Shown here: positions 12,555-23,989 of the stretch, piece by piece
Layout: every line of letters begins with the position of its first letter
Numbering within the stretch: the stretch's first letter is position 1
DNA from: Lytechinus variegatus
Lineage: Eukaryota; Echinodermata; Echinoidea; Temnopleuroida; Toxopneustidae
DNA: 64,000 nucleotides
Assembly (NCBI RefSeq): GCF_018143015.1
Contig: NC_054741.1
Location: 11,894,236 to 11,958,235 of the forward strand
Direction: 5' to 3'
Position numbers and translations under genes: made by a program
The notes under the pieces: model-generated
Database searches by the model: none
The model's input: only the letters and a program-made list of their open reading frames with translations
Told to the model about the DNA's origin: nothing

Positions 12555-12620
12555 GTTGTGGTGATCACATTGCGCAATCATCATCATCAGTTGTGGTGAT
12601 CACATTGCGCAATCATCATG
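12555..12620. promoter_or_regulatory. 35-bp tandem duplication with two perfect C/EBP sites
   Basis: A 35-bp unit beginning GTTGTGGTGATCACATTGCG is repeated 1.9 times. Each copy carries ATTGCGCAAT, the perfect palindromic C/EBP recognition sequence, at 12569-12578 and 12604-12613. The pair lies about 400 bp upstream of the proposed exon-1 donor of the minus-strand C/EBP-like gene. The sites are seen directly; that they are used is inference. Confidence 0.6.
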
Positions 12621-14055
12621 TCCAACAGAAAAGACAAGGTCTTGATCAAACTTAAAGTAGGGTTTTCCCCAAAAAATCCTTTCCATAATTTTCATCACAT
12701 AACATACAAAATAGAGCTTTCTCTTAACTTAAATTATTACAGGCGCGAAAAAACTGACTAGATCTAACAGAAACAGTAAGACCTAGTATCTAGTCTAATA
12801 TTAATCTAGTCTGCACTGATACTACTTACTAGTTAGCGAGTAGGCCTAGTGTAGACGTGTAGATGCATTGCAGTGGCTTAGCCTTATTAGCACTGCACCG
12901 ACACAATTCAATCAATTGCTTACAAAGTTGGGAGTGGTTGATGTCATATTTCTCGTACTTAAAATCATTAAATCACATCAAATTTGTACAGGATGATAAA
13001 GAATATCTTAAATTGCATATAAGTTGAAAACTGCAATTATATTTGATCTTACCTCACTATATAAAGAGTGTTTTATCACCGTTTCCCTTCGCCGCAAGCC
13101 AGCGGTACGTGTCAGTTCTGCATCGTCTATGCAAATCTGTACACATCGCCCCGATCCAATTCAAAACAACACACGCTCGTTTTTCCAGGGGTATTGTGCA
13201 ATCAACGGAGCTAGCTGATTGTGTGTGTAGTACCACTGTACGGTACATGAATACAGCGCTGAATGTAACGTACTTGTGAGTGGGACACACAATCTGATAC
13301 ACACCCACCACACGCAAACGGGAATGCCGCGAAAAAAGGGTGTTACGCAATGTTTACGAGCGTTGACAGACAGACGAGACAAGGCAGAAAAAAGGGATAA
13401 CGAGACCGGGGGCGGGGACGAGAAGAATAGAAGAGGTGAAAGAAATAAAAAGAAGGAAGAACAATCAGGAGGAGAAAATTGAAAAATAGAGAAAGAAGAA
13501 TAGAAGAGGGCAAAGAAGAGAAACAGAAGAAAAAGATGGGAAAAATTAAAAAATGACAGGAATATTGAGACGGAAACGACAAAAACTTTACAAGAAAAAT
13601 ATGAACAAGGGGATGGGCCAAATGTGGAAGAAGAAATAAACCAAAAAACTAGGTAAGGTCGCGGGGCAAAAGGATACCACATCCAACTTCACAGTCAAAA
13701 TGTTTTTCCCAAACAATCAAAACATGATTCCATTCCACCCTCTTCCATTTTTTTAAACAATTTGGATTTCTCTTTCACTTCTCTCTTTCCCGGTCTCTTT
13801 CAACCCATTCCTTCATCTCCCGGGTTCATCTTTAGATTCACCAATGTTATCTTCACCATCCAGGGATGGGGCGAGCACCTACCCCCACAATTCAAGTAGT
13901 AAAGTCGAAAGATAGTGTGGGAAAAGAAATGTCTCTAAACCATTACCCATCATTACTAAGTTGTGAAAATGTCACATTTCATTTAATTGGCATGAGGACC
14001 ACCCACTCCCCCATATTCACAGCCCACATCACAATTCCGGATCAAAATACCCTGG
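12621..14055. other. Intergenic with a purine-rich patch
   Basis: No gene is supported. A purine-rich stretch at about 13363-13640 makes pyrimidine-coded Phe/Ser/Leu ORFs on the minus strand. A TATATAAAG word sits at about 13061 on the plus strand with no ORF or exon after it. Confidence 0.5.
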
Positions 14056-14256
14056 CACCATAATCATCATCATCATCTCTGTCACCATAGTCGCCACAAT
14101 CATTCTCATTATCATTACCATCTTCATCACCATCATCATCATCACTATAATCACCATCACCATTATCATCATCAGCATCAAATTCATTATAATCTTCATC
14201 ATCACAATCATAATTATCATCATCAACATCATTATCACAAGTACCACTATCATCTA
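14056..14256. repeat. Imperfect CAT/ATC microsatellite
   Basis: About 200 bp of degenerate CAT, ATC and ACC trinucleotide repeats. The minus-strand ORF across it encodes only Met, Ile and Val runs and is not a gene. Confidence 0.9.
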
Positions 14257-14639
14257 CATTTCAAGAATGGATGGTAATGCAAATTAATATAGTATTGGGG
14301 ACCCCCAAATTTGTCAAAATTCAAATAAAAGTCAACAATCATTTTACTGTATGTCCATCCATACATGAAAATTTGCTCAAAATACAAATAAGAAAAAGAA
14401 AGCTAGCAGTCACCTTTAATTTTGTTTTCATACCTACTTTCCTTGTTCACTGTGTAATATTTCAGGTTTGAATCTTTACTGGTGTGGTGTAAAACCATCA
14501 AAACTGTATATCATGAAACAACTGATAGCTTTACCATAAACTGTATGGAGATAGAATAAACTGAATATGAAATCAAATTATTCTTATAAAATTTTGTTTA
14601 TGATCTACTCAATATGTACATTAGGAATAGCGCATACAT

Positions 14640-15050
14640 TCGTAATTCCAAAACTTGGTTTTTCCGAAGGGTCGTTAGTCCCAAAAACAAAGTGAGGTTC
14701 GTAATTCCGAAGGTTCGTTAGTCCGGAAACGAAGTGAGGTTCGTAATTCAGAAGGTTTGTTAATCCGAAAACGAAATGAGGTTTGTAATTCTGAAGGTTC
14801 GTTAGTCCGAAAACGAAAAGTTTTAATGAACCTTATTTCGCTTTCGGACTAACGAACCTTTGGAACGAGCCTTATTTCGTTTTCAGATTAACGAACCTTC
14901 GGAACAACAAACCTTATTTCGTTTTCGGATTAACGAACCTTCGGAACATCGAACCTTATTTCGTTTTTGGATTATCAAACCTTCGGAATAACACCACAAA
15001 TGTTCGGACTAATGAACCCTTTGACCTTTTCGGATTAAAGAACATCGAGG
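14640..15050. repeat. Fold-back array of TTCGTTAGTCCG words
   Basis: The left half (about 14640-14825) repeats a roughly 55-bp unit containing GGTTCGTTAGTCCGAAAACG. The right half (about 14826-15050) repeats the complement, CGTTTTCGGATTAACGAACC. The whole is a large inverted repeat whose arms are themselves tandem. No ORF, and no target duplication was found. Confidence 0.85.
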
Positions 15051-16655
15051 TATAGGCAATTTATTTGGCGGACAGAGGCATAAAAATGTGCAAATCACGC
15101 ACAATTTGGATCAATCAAGCATACACTAATTCAATAAAAAATGATTACAATTAAAATAACTGCAAGAAATAGTATTGGGTCATTTAATCAAAAATACATT
15201 GTAATGACACCCATTTTCATCACAAGATATCCTTGCAATATAGCTTTTTAAATGAAACAATATTCAGTGCCTGCTCTAAAGAGCAAATTGAGGAACACAT
15301 CAAAAAGGCAAAACTTGGAATGATCATGGAAAGCTTTGTACAATTTTTTAATTACAGCAAACTACTCAAGTCAATGTCATAGTTTGACACAATTTACAAT
15401 AATTCTACATCTGAATGGATGTCTGACCCAAACAAGGCTCTTTTTTAAATGTCTCCTCTTTTAACAGTGCAGGCCATGTAGAACAATGATTGGTATTCCT
15501 TGAAGTTAAAATCTAAATGAACACTTCATAATTTTATTGCTATTAGGAACATCAGATGAAAGTACAGTTTAAATCCCAAATTATTAACCCTAAGTTTTGA
15601 ATATGGAAAACTATAACATAATCTTTCAAAATGAAAATAAAGAGAATCATCATTATTTTTTAACATTTGGAAAATTAACATCTTTCCTCTGAATACTTTC
15701 AAGACTGATTGTACTCTTTGCATGGTGTGAAGCAGAAAACATGTGTTGGGGGGGGGGGGGAGGGTGTGATTAATAACTGTGCTACCCTGCCCCAATCTAC
15801 CAGAATAGCATGAAGTCACATATCAACAACCAAAAATTGTACCAACCCAACATATTGCAAAATTAAATGTTCTAAAGTGAACTTCTGATTCAATACTGAA
15901 AAAAATTGAAACATACATGGATCCTGTAAAATGACTGAATATAAACTTAACAAAATTGTAAACATATCTATAGAGTCATAACCATCAAGTGGGGGCAGAT
16001 TGATAAAATCATCAAAGATGCACTATTTGAAATTGAATGTAGATAAATATTTGTTTATAGAATTGTCTCAACAAGCAAGCTAGAAACAAGGGGGTTAAAC
16101 ATTGATCTTATTTCAAAAGGGAATTCCCATATAAGTAAATTGTGATGTTGTTACTGTATTTTCATCAACGAAGAAGGTAGGGATGTATTTGCTGGAAATG
16201 CTCCATTGTAAACCCACCATTTCCAGTAAATTGTCCTACTGTATAGGGGAGTAAGCCTCATAGCTTCACACATACTCAGGAAAAAAACATTCATTGAGTT
16301 ACACTTTGGGAATATTTGTAAAATCATTTACAATAAATAAGCAATTTTATCAGAAAATGAACAAACTAGGTAATCTCTAACTGAAAACAAAGAACACAGA
16401 CTAATGATAATCAATTGAAAAACAGTTCATTACTGTGTCCTATTTATACAAAAAATATTTACATGAGCATACAAATATAGATATTGATATATATAGCATT
16501 TCTCATCAAATTTATGCACAAATTCACTATAATCCACCATCAACCCATTGTTTTTATCATATGTGTAAGACTTGAATAGGTTCCACCAATTCACCTACTT
16601 GAAAGAATTTGTCTTATGCAATGGTTGAATAATTCCTTGATATGGCATTGTACAC
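15051..16655. other. Intergenic, no gene
   Basis: AT-rich non-coding sequence with a poly-G run at about 15748-15760. No exon signatures, and no repeat boundaries were resolved. Confidence 0.5.
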
Positions 16656-16817
16656 CTGGGGCCCGTAACACAAAGCTTAGCGATGAATAGCAAATATGAA
16701 AGAACACTTCTGATTGGTTCCTGGTCAGTATTTTGAAATAAATGCGCATGTAACATTGTTATTGAGCAGTAAGTCCATTTAGCGATTGATCGCTGATCTT
16801 TGTGTTTCAGGGCCCAG
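16656..16817. mobile_element. Fold-back MITE with GGGCCC ends
   Basis: The left end reads GGGCCCGTAACACAAAGC and the right end, reverse-complemented, reads GGGCCCTGAAACACAAAG. Both continue into a run related to AGCGAT. About 160 bp, no ORF. Related palindromic units lie at 17688-17813 and 56245-56340. Confidence 0.7.
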
Positions 16818-16939
16818 TACTGTATTTGTGGTTGATATAAGTTAAAACGGCATTGTCACATTTCTCCTGATACTGGAGCAGCTTTCTCATAATGCAGTAA
16901 CATCAGAAAAACCAACTTCAATTTCTTCAAACATACAAA

Positions 16940-17243
16940 AGCTTTTGCATTAATAATAACGCTGTTCGTGTACAGAGCAAATCACATTATCAGAAAACAC
17001 CCCTATGCACTCGCAAAGGACTTAGATATCATTACCCTGCCTTTAGCCCCGCAGCCCTTTACAGTGTGGAGGTATTTCAAGGAGTTAATTCCTGCCAGGT
17101 ACACATTCACCTCACCAGGGTTGAGTGCAGCACAATGTGGATGACTTTCTTGCCAAAGGAAATTACGCCATGGCTGGAATTGGAACCCAAGACCATCTGT
17201 TTCAAAGCCAGGAGACTAATCCTCTGGACCACAATGCTCCACA
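16940..17243 (-). mobile_element. tRNA-derived SINE
   Basis: Read on the minus strand, the element starts near 17243 with a tRNA-like head. The A-box-like segment is GTGGTCCAGAGGATTAG and the B-box-like segment is GGGTTCCAATTCC. A body with CACATTGTGCTGCACTC follows, and a tail ending near AGCGTTATTATTAATGC at about 16945. About 300 bp is a normal SINE length. The boxes are the internal RNA polymerase III promoter of the tRNA ancestor. A second, more decayed copy is at 41890-42100. Confidence 0.75.
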
Positions 17244-17687
17244 TTATTGCCAATGACATATCATTAAAATGTGACTAAAATTTGCATTATTAGAAATCCA
17301 AACAGCGTGACCAAGTGATATAAAACATATTAACACACTGGTCAGAATACGTTCAAAAGTACAAACAATACTTATGATCTTCTTGATGAATAAAAAGTAA
17401 GAATGGTTAAATAAGTTCCATTAACATAACAAAACCATCATCTTTTTGAGGTGCAATGATAATATAGGTTTATACTTGATAAAGGAGTAACAATGGAGAA
17501 TTGGCACAGCTTAAAACACACAAGTCCCAAACAGCAACAACTATCTGGCATGTTCAGGGTTAATTAAAAAAAAAAGTAAACTGCAAGTATAGAACAAGCT
17601 TCTCCTGTTCAACTCTCATTAACAAAAAGCAAAATGTTGTGCATGGCTAGATTCTGACTCTCATCTGTAGGGTTGGATTCTTCCGGA

Positions 17688-17813
17688 CTCTGTAACATAA
17701 AGCTCAGTGATTGATTGTAGTGCCGATTTCCACAATCAATTGCATTGACTATTGTGTATGATCAATCATAAAATTTCAGCCCACAATCAATCATTGAGCT
17801 TTGTGTTACAGGG
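17688..17813. mobile_element. Palindromic MITE related to 16656 copy
   Basis: The ends read TGTAACATAAAGCTCAGTG and, reverse-complemented, TGTAACACAAAGCTCAATG. Inside, CACAATCAAT and ATTGATTGT words pair. About 125 bp, no ORF. Confidence 0.7.
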
Positions 17814-18669
17814 TTCTTGAGTCAGGATATCTCTGTTTCCAAATAACCCGACCCTTCTGCATCAAAAACCTAGTCACACCAAACAAACTGAAACTTTTAC
17901 CGCATTTCATTTGACTCATTTCAGCTCAATCAATGCAGCATGGACAGGCACCATTTGTGTATTCCAAGGTTAATAACAACAAAATAATAAAAAGCATTCT
18001 CTTTCTTCACCTCTTACATCATATTCAGTAAATTTCTAACAGCAACTGAAAGTAACAGCATTTCTGTGTCAGTTTTTTCTTTGTATATCATTTCATACTC
18101 TGATCAATACTGCATAGAGGTTATTTTTAATTAATAACAACCTCGGCTTTTTAAGAAGGTTCTCAATTATTTATCTGTGTCTTGTGTATAATTTTTATGG
18201 GTTTTCAAAATCAAGATTGTCTTAGATTTTCACTAAATTGACATTCAATGAAGAATGTTTCCTGCATATTTCTAATTATCCAACAATCTATTAACAATCT
18301 ATTGCATTGCTTATCAATATTCTTCTACTACACCAGTCTTTCTACAATCTTTAAGAAGGTTTCACCTTCATGTCTTTGACATAGCTGATTATGTTTGATC
18401 ATTTGCAATATTTGTAATATTTAGTGAGGACTTAACTTGAAGGATGCAAAGAGTCATATCATTTTAGTGTGGTGACTAGTGTCATAATTGACTCACATTG
18501 CCAAACCAACAGCACTTTGATGAACACGCACATAATTTTTTTTCTTCAATTTGTCATTGTTTAGTTTAGAATAGATTTTGTTGGATTGACTGTGTAGCAT
18601 TATAAATTTGATGTTTTATTGTTAATCAGTCTTTGTTGAGTTTAGAATTTTTTGGAATTGACTTGGGTA
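17814..18669 (-). other. Proposed 3' UTR of the zinc-finger gene
   Basis: Non-coding sequence directly downstream of the zinc-finger stop codon on the minus strand. An AATAAA on the minus strand (TTTATT at 18615-18620) lies about 50 bases after the stop and is the nearest candidate polyadenylation signal. Further TTTATT words occur beyond it, so the true end is unknown. Confidence 0.4.
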
Positions 18670-21600
18670 TTACTGAGTGATGATTTCAGAATCTTGAAGT
18701 GAAGCTAAAGCATTGATAACATCTGGAAGAGAAGAATTGATATCAATCAGCTGGCCTTGATCCTCCGGGAGAATTACCTCAACTGTCATGTCTTGAGGAA
18801 TTTCTTGATGTTGTTCTGTCTGTACTTCAACTATGGCAGGATCCATTTCATGAGATTGGTTCACTTGCTCATGGTCCATCTCTTGAGTTGACTCGGGCGG
18901 CATCGGTGTGTCATGATTGACAGCGGGTGTTTCATTCAGAGAAGGTACAGATGGTACCACCTGGATAACCTGGTGTTTGTCTTTCTTCATAGTGGATGGG
19001 TTGAATGCATCAGGTGGACAGCACTTGGAGAGGTTCATCTTCTGACTGGGATGCTTCTTCTGGTAGTGTCGTTTCACAACCTGCAGATCAGTTGCCCTGT
19101 AGTCGGGACAGATGGCGCATCGGAATCGACGGCGCTCTCCAGTGTTGTGGTGGAGGACAACATGCCGACGTAAATGGACTGGCTGGGCAGCAGCATAATC
19201 ACAGAGGTCACATTTGTGCGGCTTCAACTTCAGGTGGGCAGTTTGGACATGGAGCTTCAGGCTCTGCATTGTCTTGTACATCTTCCCACAGACATGGCAG
19301 GCTGCTTGCTTCTCAGTGGAGTGTTTCCTCATGTGGCTTATGATGTTTCCACGCTTGTCAGAGCCATAGTCACAAAGATCACAGGTAAATCGCTTCACAG
19401 AAGAATGTTTCCACATGTGACGGCGAAGATCACAAATACGGCGGAAGGTTTCATTACACACCTCACACACTAAGAAAGGGGCTCCCTTCTCTCTGTGGAT
19501 GACAACCCCTTGTCCCATTATCTTAGTACTCTCAGCCAATGGCATCATAGGGTGCGTGTTCATGATATGGTTCTTCATATCCTCCCTTTTCTCTTCAACT
19601 GTGTTGCACCAAGTGCACGTGTAAGGTCCAGAGTCTTCTTTAGCATGTCTCCTCATATGATGCTTGTAAAGATCAGCACCTATTATGTTGGTATCACATT
19701 TAGGACAATGGAACGATTCACCTTCATTGTGGACCCTGGCCAAATGACTTTCAAGAGCTTTCTTATTTTTACCTTGAAAATCACAATGGGGGCATTTGCA
19801 GTCCTTTACCTTTGTATGCTTCTTAGTATGATCCTTACATAGTCCAACCTTTGGGAAGAGTTTCCCACAAACTCCACATTCAACATTCCCAAAGCGTAAA
19901 TGTATATATCGTAATATGGAAGGAGTCAGTTTTTTGTAATTCAGATTGACAAAGTCTTCCCCAACTTCCTCTAGTTCTTCTTTGCTTACAATTTCAGTAG
20001 GAATACTGATCTTTGACATTAAATCATCAAAGATGGAGCCTGTCATCGCACTCTTAGGTGCTTCTGCTCCAGTTCTGCGCTGCGCCCATTGCACCTTGTC
20101 TGCTTCCAGTGCTTTATCCATCTGCCCAGCCAAGTAGATACTCCTTCGTAGACTCTCATTGATTTTGTCTTGAGGGTTGAACTCTCCTTCCTGATCAGCC
20201 CTGTGGAACCCAACATGCTCATTAAGTGCGCCATATGTCAAGAATTTCTCTTCACACATAGAGCAACGGTAGATAAAAGGATGCGTGTTCAAGTGACGTG
20301 TCAATTTTACTTCACCTTCAAATGCCATTCCACACATAGGACAGTTGCGGGAAGATGAGCGCTTCTTCATCCTCTTCCTCTTCTTTTTTTCTCCATTTTT
20401 ATTCTTTCGTCCTTTAGCTTTCTTTGAGCCAGATTGCTGGGCATGATTCGTTCTTATATGAGTGTAGTAGCTTTTCTTTGTCTTGCACTTCTGTCCACAA
20501 ATATCACACTCAAATAGAACAATCTGACTCTTTGCTCGCCCAGCTGTGGCCATTAATGTGTAGAATTCTTTCCCTTTTCCTTCCCTGATTTCCTCCCGAT
20601 GGCTGATGTACAGATGACCAAGCATGGTGCTTTGACCTTTGAACTTAACATCGCAAAGAATGCAACGTAAGGATGGAGCGTGGGTCTTCCTATGCTCATC
20701 CAGATCCTCTGCATCCTTCCCAACATAAACACATTGGCCATGCCAGCATTTGAGTTCATGATCATTATGTTTCTGTATGTGAGTTGTCCAGCCACGTTTG
20801 TGAGTAGAACTGTATCCGCACTGCACACACATGTAAGGACGATATCCGATGTGAGAAAATATATGAGGAGTCATAACATTCTTAGTCTTGAACACCTTGC
20901 GACATATAAGACACATGAAAAAATCAAGAGCTTCCCCATTAGGACTCTGTAGTCCACCGTGTACTTTTTTGATATATTTGTTTAACTCATCAACTGTAGG
21001 AGGATCCTTGTTAGCCCACTGTTTCATCATATCATCGTCTAGTATATCGGATAGTGCTTTGTACTTGCAAATTAATGAATCAGGGTCAATTTTCTTTCCC
21101 ACTTCTGGGTTGTGTATAAATGGAACAGGTTCATCATCATCGTTATCCTCTACATAATCATCTTCACAAAATTCATAATCATCATCTTCTCCCAATACTG
21201 TAGAAGGAATATTTACCTGACTGCCTATCTTATCTATCTGATTGTGGGTCTCTTCAACTTCACTATTCTCCTCTATGCTCTTATCCTCTTTGCTCTCCTC
21301 CTTTCCACTCTCCTTTTCATCCTCCTCTTTCTTGCTCTCCTCTTTTTCACCTTCTACCTTTTCACTGTCCTCCTTTCCACTCCTCCTTATTTCTCTCCAT
21401 TTCGCTCTTCTCCTTTTCATTCTTCTCCTCAATCATGTCCATTTCCCTTTTCTCATTTTCCTGTTCAGCTATCTGCTTCATCTCTTCATCAGTCACTTTC
21501 TGTGCTTCCCACTTCCACCCTGTCACATGTTTTCTTTTGCAGAGTTTCCATGTGCCAGGTCTGTCCTCTGGTGGTATGTCTTTACTTAGATGGACACCTA

Positions 21601-22280
21601 GAGTAGGTGGTATACCATCATCATCATCATCATCAATGCCATTATCCATGGGATCCTCTTCAAAGCTCCTTACTTTGGTAGGGCTGTCTCCAAACTGCTG
21701 TGGAGATTCAAAGTCAACAAGATCAGTAGCCGTCTTGGGAGGTATGGGGGAATTTTCTTCCCATCTTCCACTCCACTTTCTTTAATTTTATCAGAGTTTG
21801 TCGCTTCATTCTCAACAATGACAAGGTGAGATGTGACTGTTTCTGATTCTGACTCTTTCTTGTTCTCTTTGGGAGTCATTAGCGTTAACATTTCTTCTGC
21901 TCTACTAGGAGATTTTGATAATGTACTTTCCTCTCCCCTGCGGGGCGATGACTTCCTCTTGCTCATCTGGAGGCATCTGTGCATATTCATCTGTCTAGCA
22001 CGATCAAACTGTCTATCACACTTGTCGCAGCCATACATTGTCTTGTTTCCCTCTGCAGTCGGGCTTACAACCCTGGTCGGCGGAGGTGATGCTAATACTT
22101 GCTGTTTTTGTGGGGATGCAAGCTTGGGTAACTTGACGTCTGGAAGCGGCAACATAAGCATAACACCAACTTTACCCTCATGCATTGTCCTTGCATGATT
22201 GGTCATCTGCTGAGGATCAAAGGAATATTTCTTGCATACAGGGCAGGCATAAATCAGCAGGTTCAATTTCATCAGTTCAT
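18670..22280 (-). CDS. Multi-C2H2 zinc-finger protein, last exon (two apparent indels)
   Basis: A nuclear DNA-binding protein of the C2H2 class; specific targets are unknown. The exon opens after a TTTTCAG acceptor at 22281, in phase with the AT-hook exon ending at 25410. A first finger (YACPVCKKYSF...H-x4-H) and a C2HC-like finger (YGCDKCDRQF) come early. An acidic, Lys/Glu-rich linker follows with TWKLCKRKHVTGWKWEAQ. Then come 16 more C2H2 units over the 2.2 kb beginning near FFMCLICRKVF. Linkers are mostly non-canonical rather than TGEKP. The acidic C-terminal tail ends DSEIITQ at 18670. About 18 fingers and roughly 1,337 residues in all with the upstream exon. The reading frame breaks twice. 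At a G5 run (21746-21750 on plus) one base seems missing, and near 21371-21378 one seems extra; between them the coding sense lies in another frame (PPKTATDLVDFESPQQ). The two breaks cancel, giving exactly 1,338 codons. I do not recognise an orthologue. Confidence 0.88.
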
Positions 22281-22431
22281 CTGAAAAGAAAAAAGAGATA
22301 TAAAAATATATAATGGTTTGATAAGAGTACAGTAGAACTTGCACAATGTTTCTAGTTTTGTTCAGACATTTGTTTCATAAAAATAAGGCAACTTTGCTGG
22401 GGCCTGTTGCAGAAATAGTTGTGTTACAAAA

Positions 22432-22785
22432 CAAGTGGAATGCCTCTGGCAGTCTCGCCTGAATCATCTCCAAATTTCAAGAACTAAATTCATAAACAAA
22501 GTTATGATGGCAATTAAAAAATTACCCCCAACATGACCAAAGTTCGTTGACCCTGAATGACCTTTGACCTTGGTCATGTGACCCAAAACTAAGGCAGAAT
22601 ATTAAAATATTAAGTGATACACCATCATCCTTATGTCCAAGTTTTATGAACTAGGTCCATATACTTTCAACGTTATTATTACTTGTGATGACATTTCAAA
22701 ATCTTAACCTTGGCTAAGATTTCAATGTTAACGAAGCCGCTGCCATCAGAAAAGCGTCGCCTATAGTCTCGCTCTGCTTTGCAGA
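22432..22785 (-). mobile_element. AGGTCA-rich dispersed repeat, short copy
   Basis: It begins CAAGTGGAATGCCTCTGGC and ends near CTCGCTCTGCTTTGC. The same ends in reverse order bound the longer copy at 51141-52085, so this is one family in opposite orientation. It contains TGACCTTTGACCT at 22558-22570, a perfect DR1 nuclear-receptor element on the minus strand. No ORF. Confidence 0.75.
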
Positions 22786-22839
22786 AAAAAGATAATTCCA
22801 CATGTTCATGGAGAAATAACACATGACAATGAGGAGAAA

Positions 22840-23083
22840 CTGGAAACATTCCATACTTCATATAATGAAAAACAAAAGAAATAATGAGTGATGTCATCAC
22901 TCACCTCATTTGCATATGAAACAGGATTGTGTAACTGTCTTGTGAAATTAAGCAAAACTTAGAAATTTTATAACCTTTCTTATTCTAAATCCGATTTTGA
23001 TGAAAATTTTAGTTGTTATTGTTGTTACGATTTTTCTCTTTTTATTAAATACACAACTTTTTGTTGGGGTGGACTTGTCCTTT
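22840..23083. mobile_element. Half copy of the GTGGACTTG MITE family
   Basis: The right part of the family seen at 29059 and 29746 is present: CCGATTTTGATGAAAATTT, then GGGGTGGACTTGTCCTTTAA at the end. The left inverted arm is absent or too decayed to place. Non-autonomous and non-coding. Confidence 0.6.
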
Positions 23084-23483
23084 AAACGTTCATTTCACAA
23101 AGAGCAAGATCTCTGAAAGACCACTGTAAGACCATTGCTTGATCTTTCAGAGGAAAAACGTCCCTAAAAAGAAAAAAAAAGTGAAAAAAGAGAGGAGAAA
23201 AGGAAAAGCGAAGGGAGGAAGGGAAGAAAGGTAGCTTTGTGGGTTTTTCTTATCTTTTTTTCATTCTTTATTTTTTCAAAAAAGAGAAACTCCTTCACTC
23301 TTGCTCTAAATTAAAATATATGAATTATGCTTCCGCGCTGCACGCGGTTAAATGACAATATTGCAGTTCTCCTCTGTATCCCCTCACCTTTTCTCTAACC
23401 CTGTTTTTCCACCTCAGCTATATATTGTTTCTTGCCAGTTAAAGCTCAAATATATACATTCAGACATTAGGGCATGGAATTAG

Positions 23484-23989
23484 CCCGGGGGGCCACTTAC
23501 ATTGAAGAGTGGATACCATGCGCGACCAAAAAAACATGTAAAAAGGATGGCTTTTTCACGATATGGCACGTTACATACGTAACGTGATAAGGGTGTCAAA
23601 AACACAAAAATAATGAAAAAAGGGTATCTATTTCCCTAGGAAAATTACGTGTTTAGGGTCGAATTTGCGGGGATGAAAAAACAAAATTAAAATGTTTTAT
23701 AAAGGATGTCCTTTTTGCCCCAACACTTCGTGTTCAGAGTCCGATTCGCATGAGATGTAGAAGCTGGGGTCGTACTAAACCAAATAAGGTAAAGCCGGCG
23801 ACTGAAGGACCCGTAACAATAAAACATTCCTGTACTTGTTTAGGGGTTCATTTCAGGGAATATTTGCCAAGAGTATCGTTTTGTTTCCAATACTTGTTAA
23901 GGGGTTCATTTTCAGACTGGAAATTACGTGTTTAGGGTGCTTTTCGAGACCCCATGGTCGTGCACTTGTGAATGGAAGTGCCCCCCCGG
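23484..23989. mobile_element. 506-bp DNA element with 8-bp target duplication
   Basis: Flanked by the perfect 8-bp repeat GGAATTAG at 23476-23483 and 23990-23997. The ends are CCCGGGGGGCCACTTAC and, reverse-complemented, CCGGGGGGGCACTTCC. Internal words such as TTACGTGTTTAGGGT recur (23645, 23924). No ORF of note. The end type matches the 2-kb element at 46052-48051, so both belong to one family. Confidence 0.85.

Noticed and set aside
13161-13682. 173-codon minus-strand ORF
   Set aside because: Pyrimidine-rich low-complexity coding sense with no splice or domain evidence.
14029-14253. Met/Ile/Val-rich ORF
   Set aside because: Translation of a CAT trinucleotide microsatellite.
17066-17278. 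70-codon plus-strand ORF
   Set aside because: Antisense reading of a SINE.
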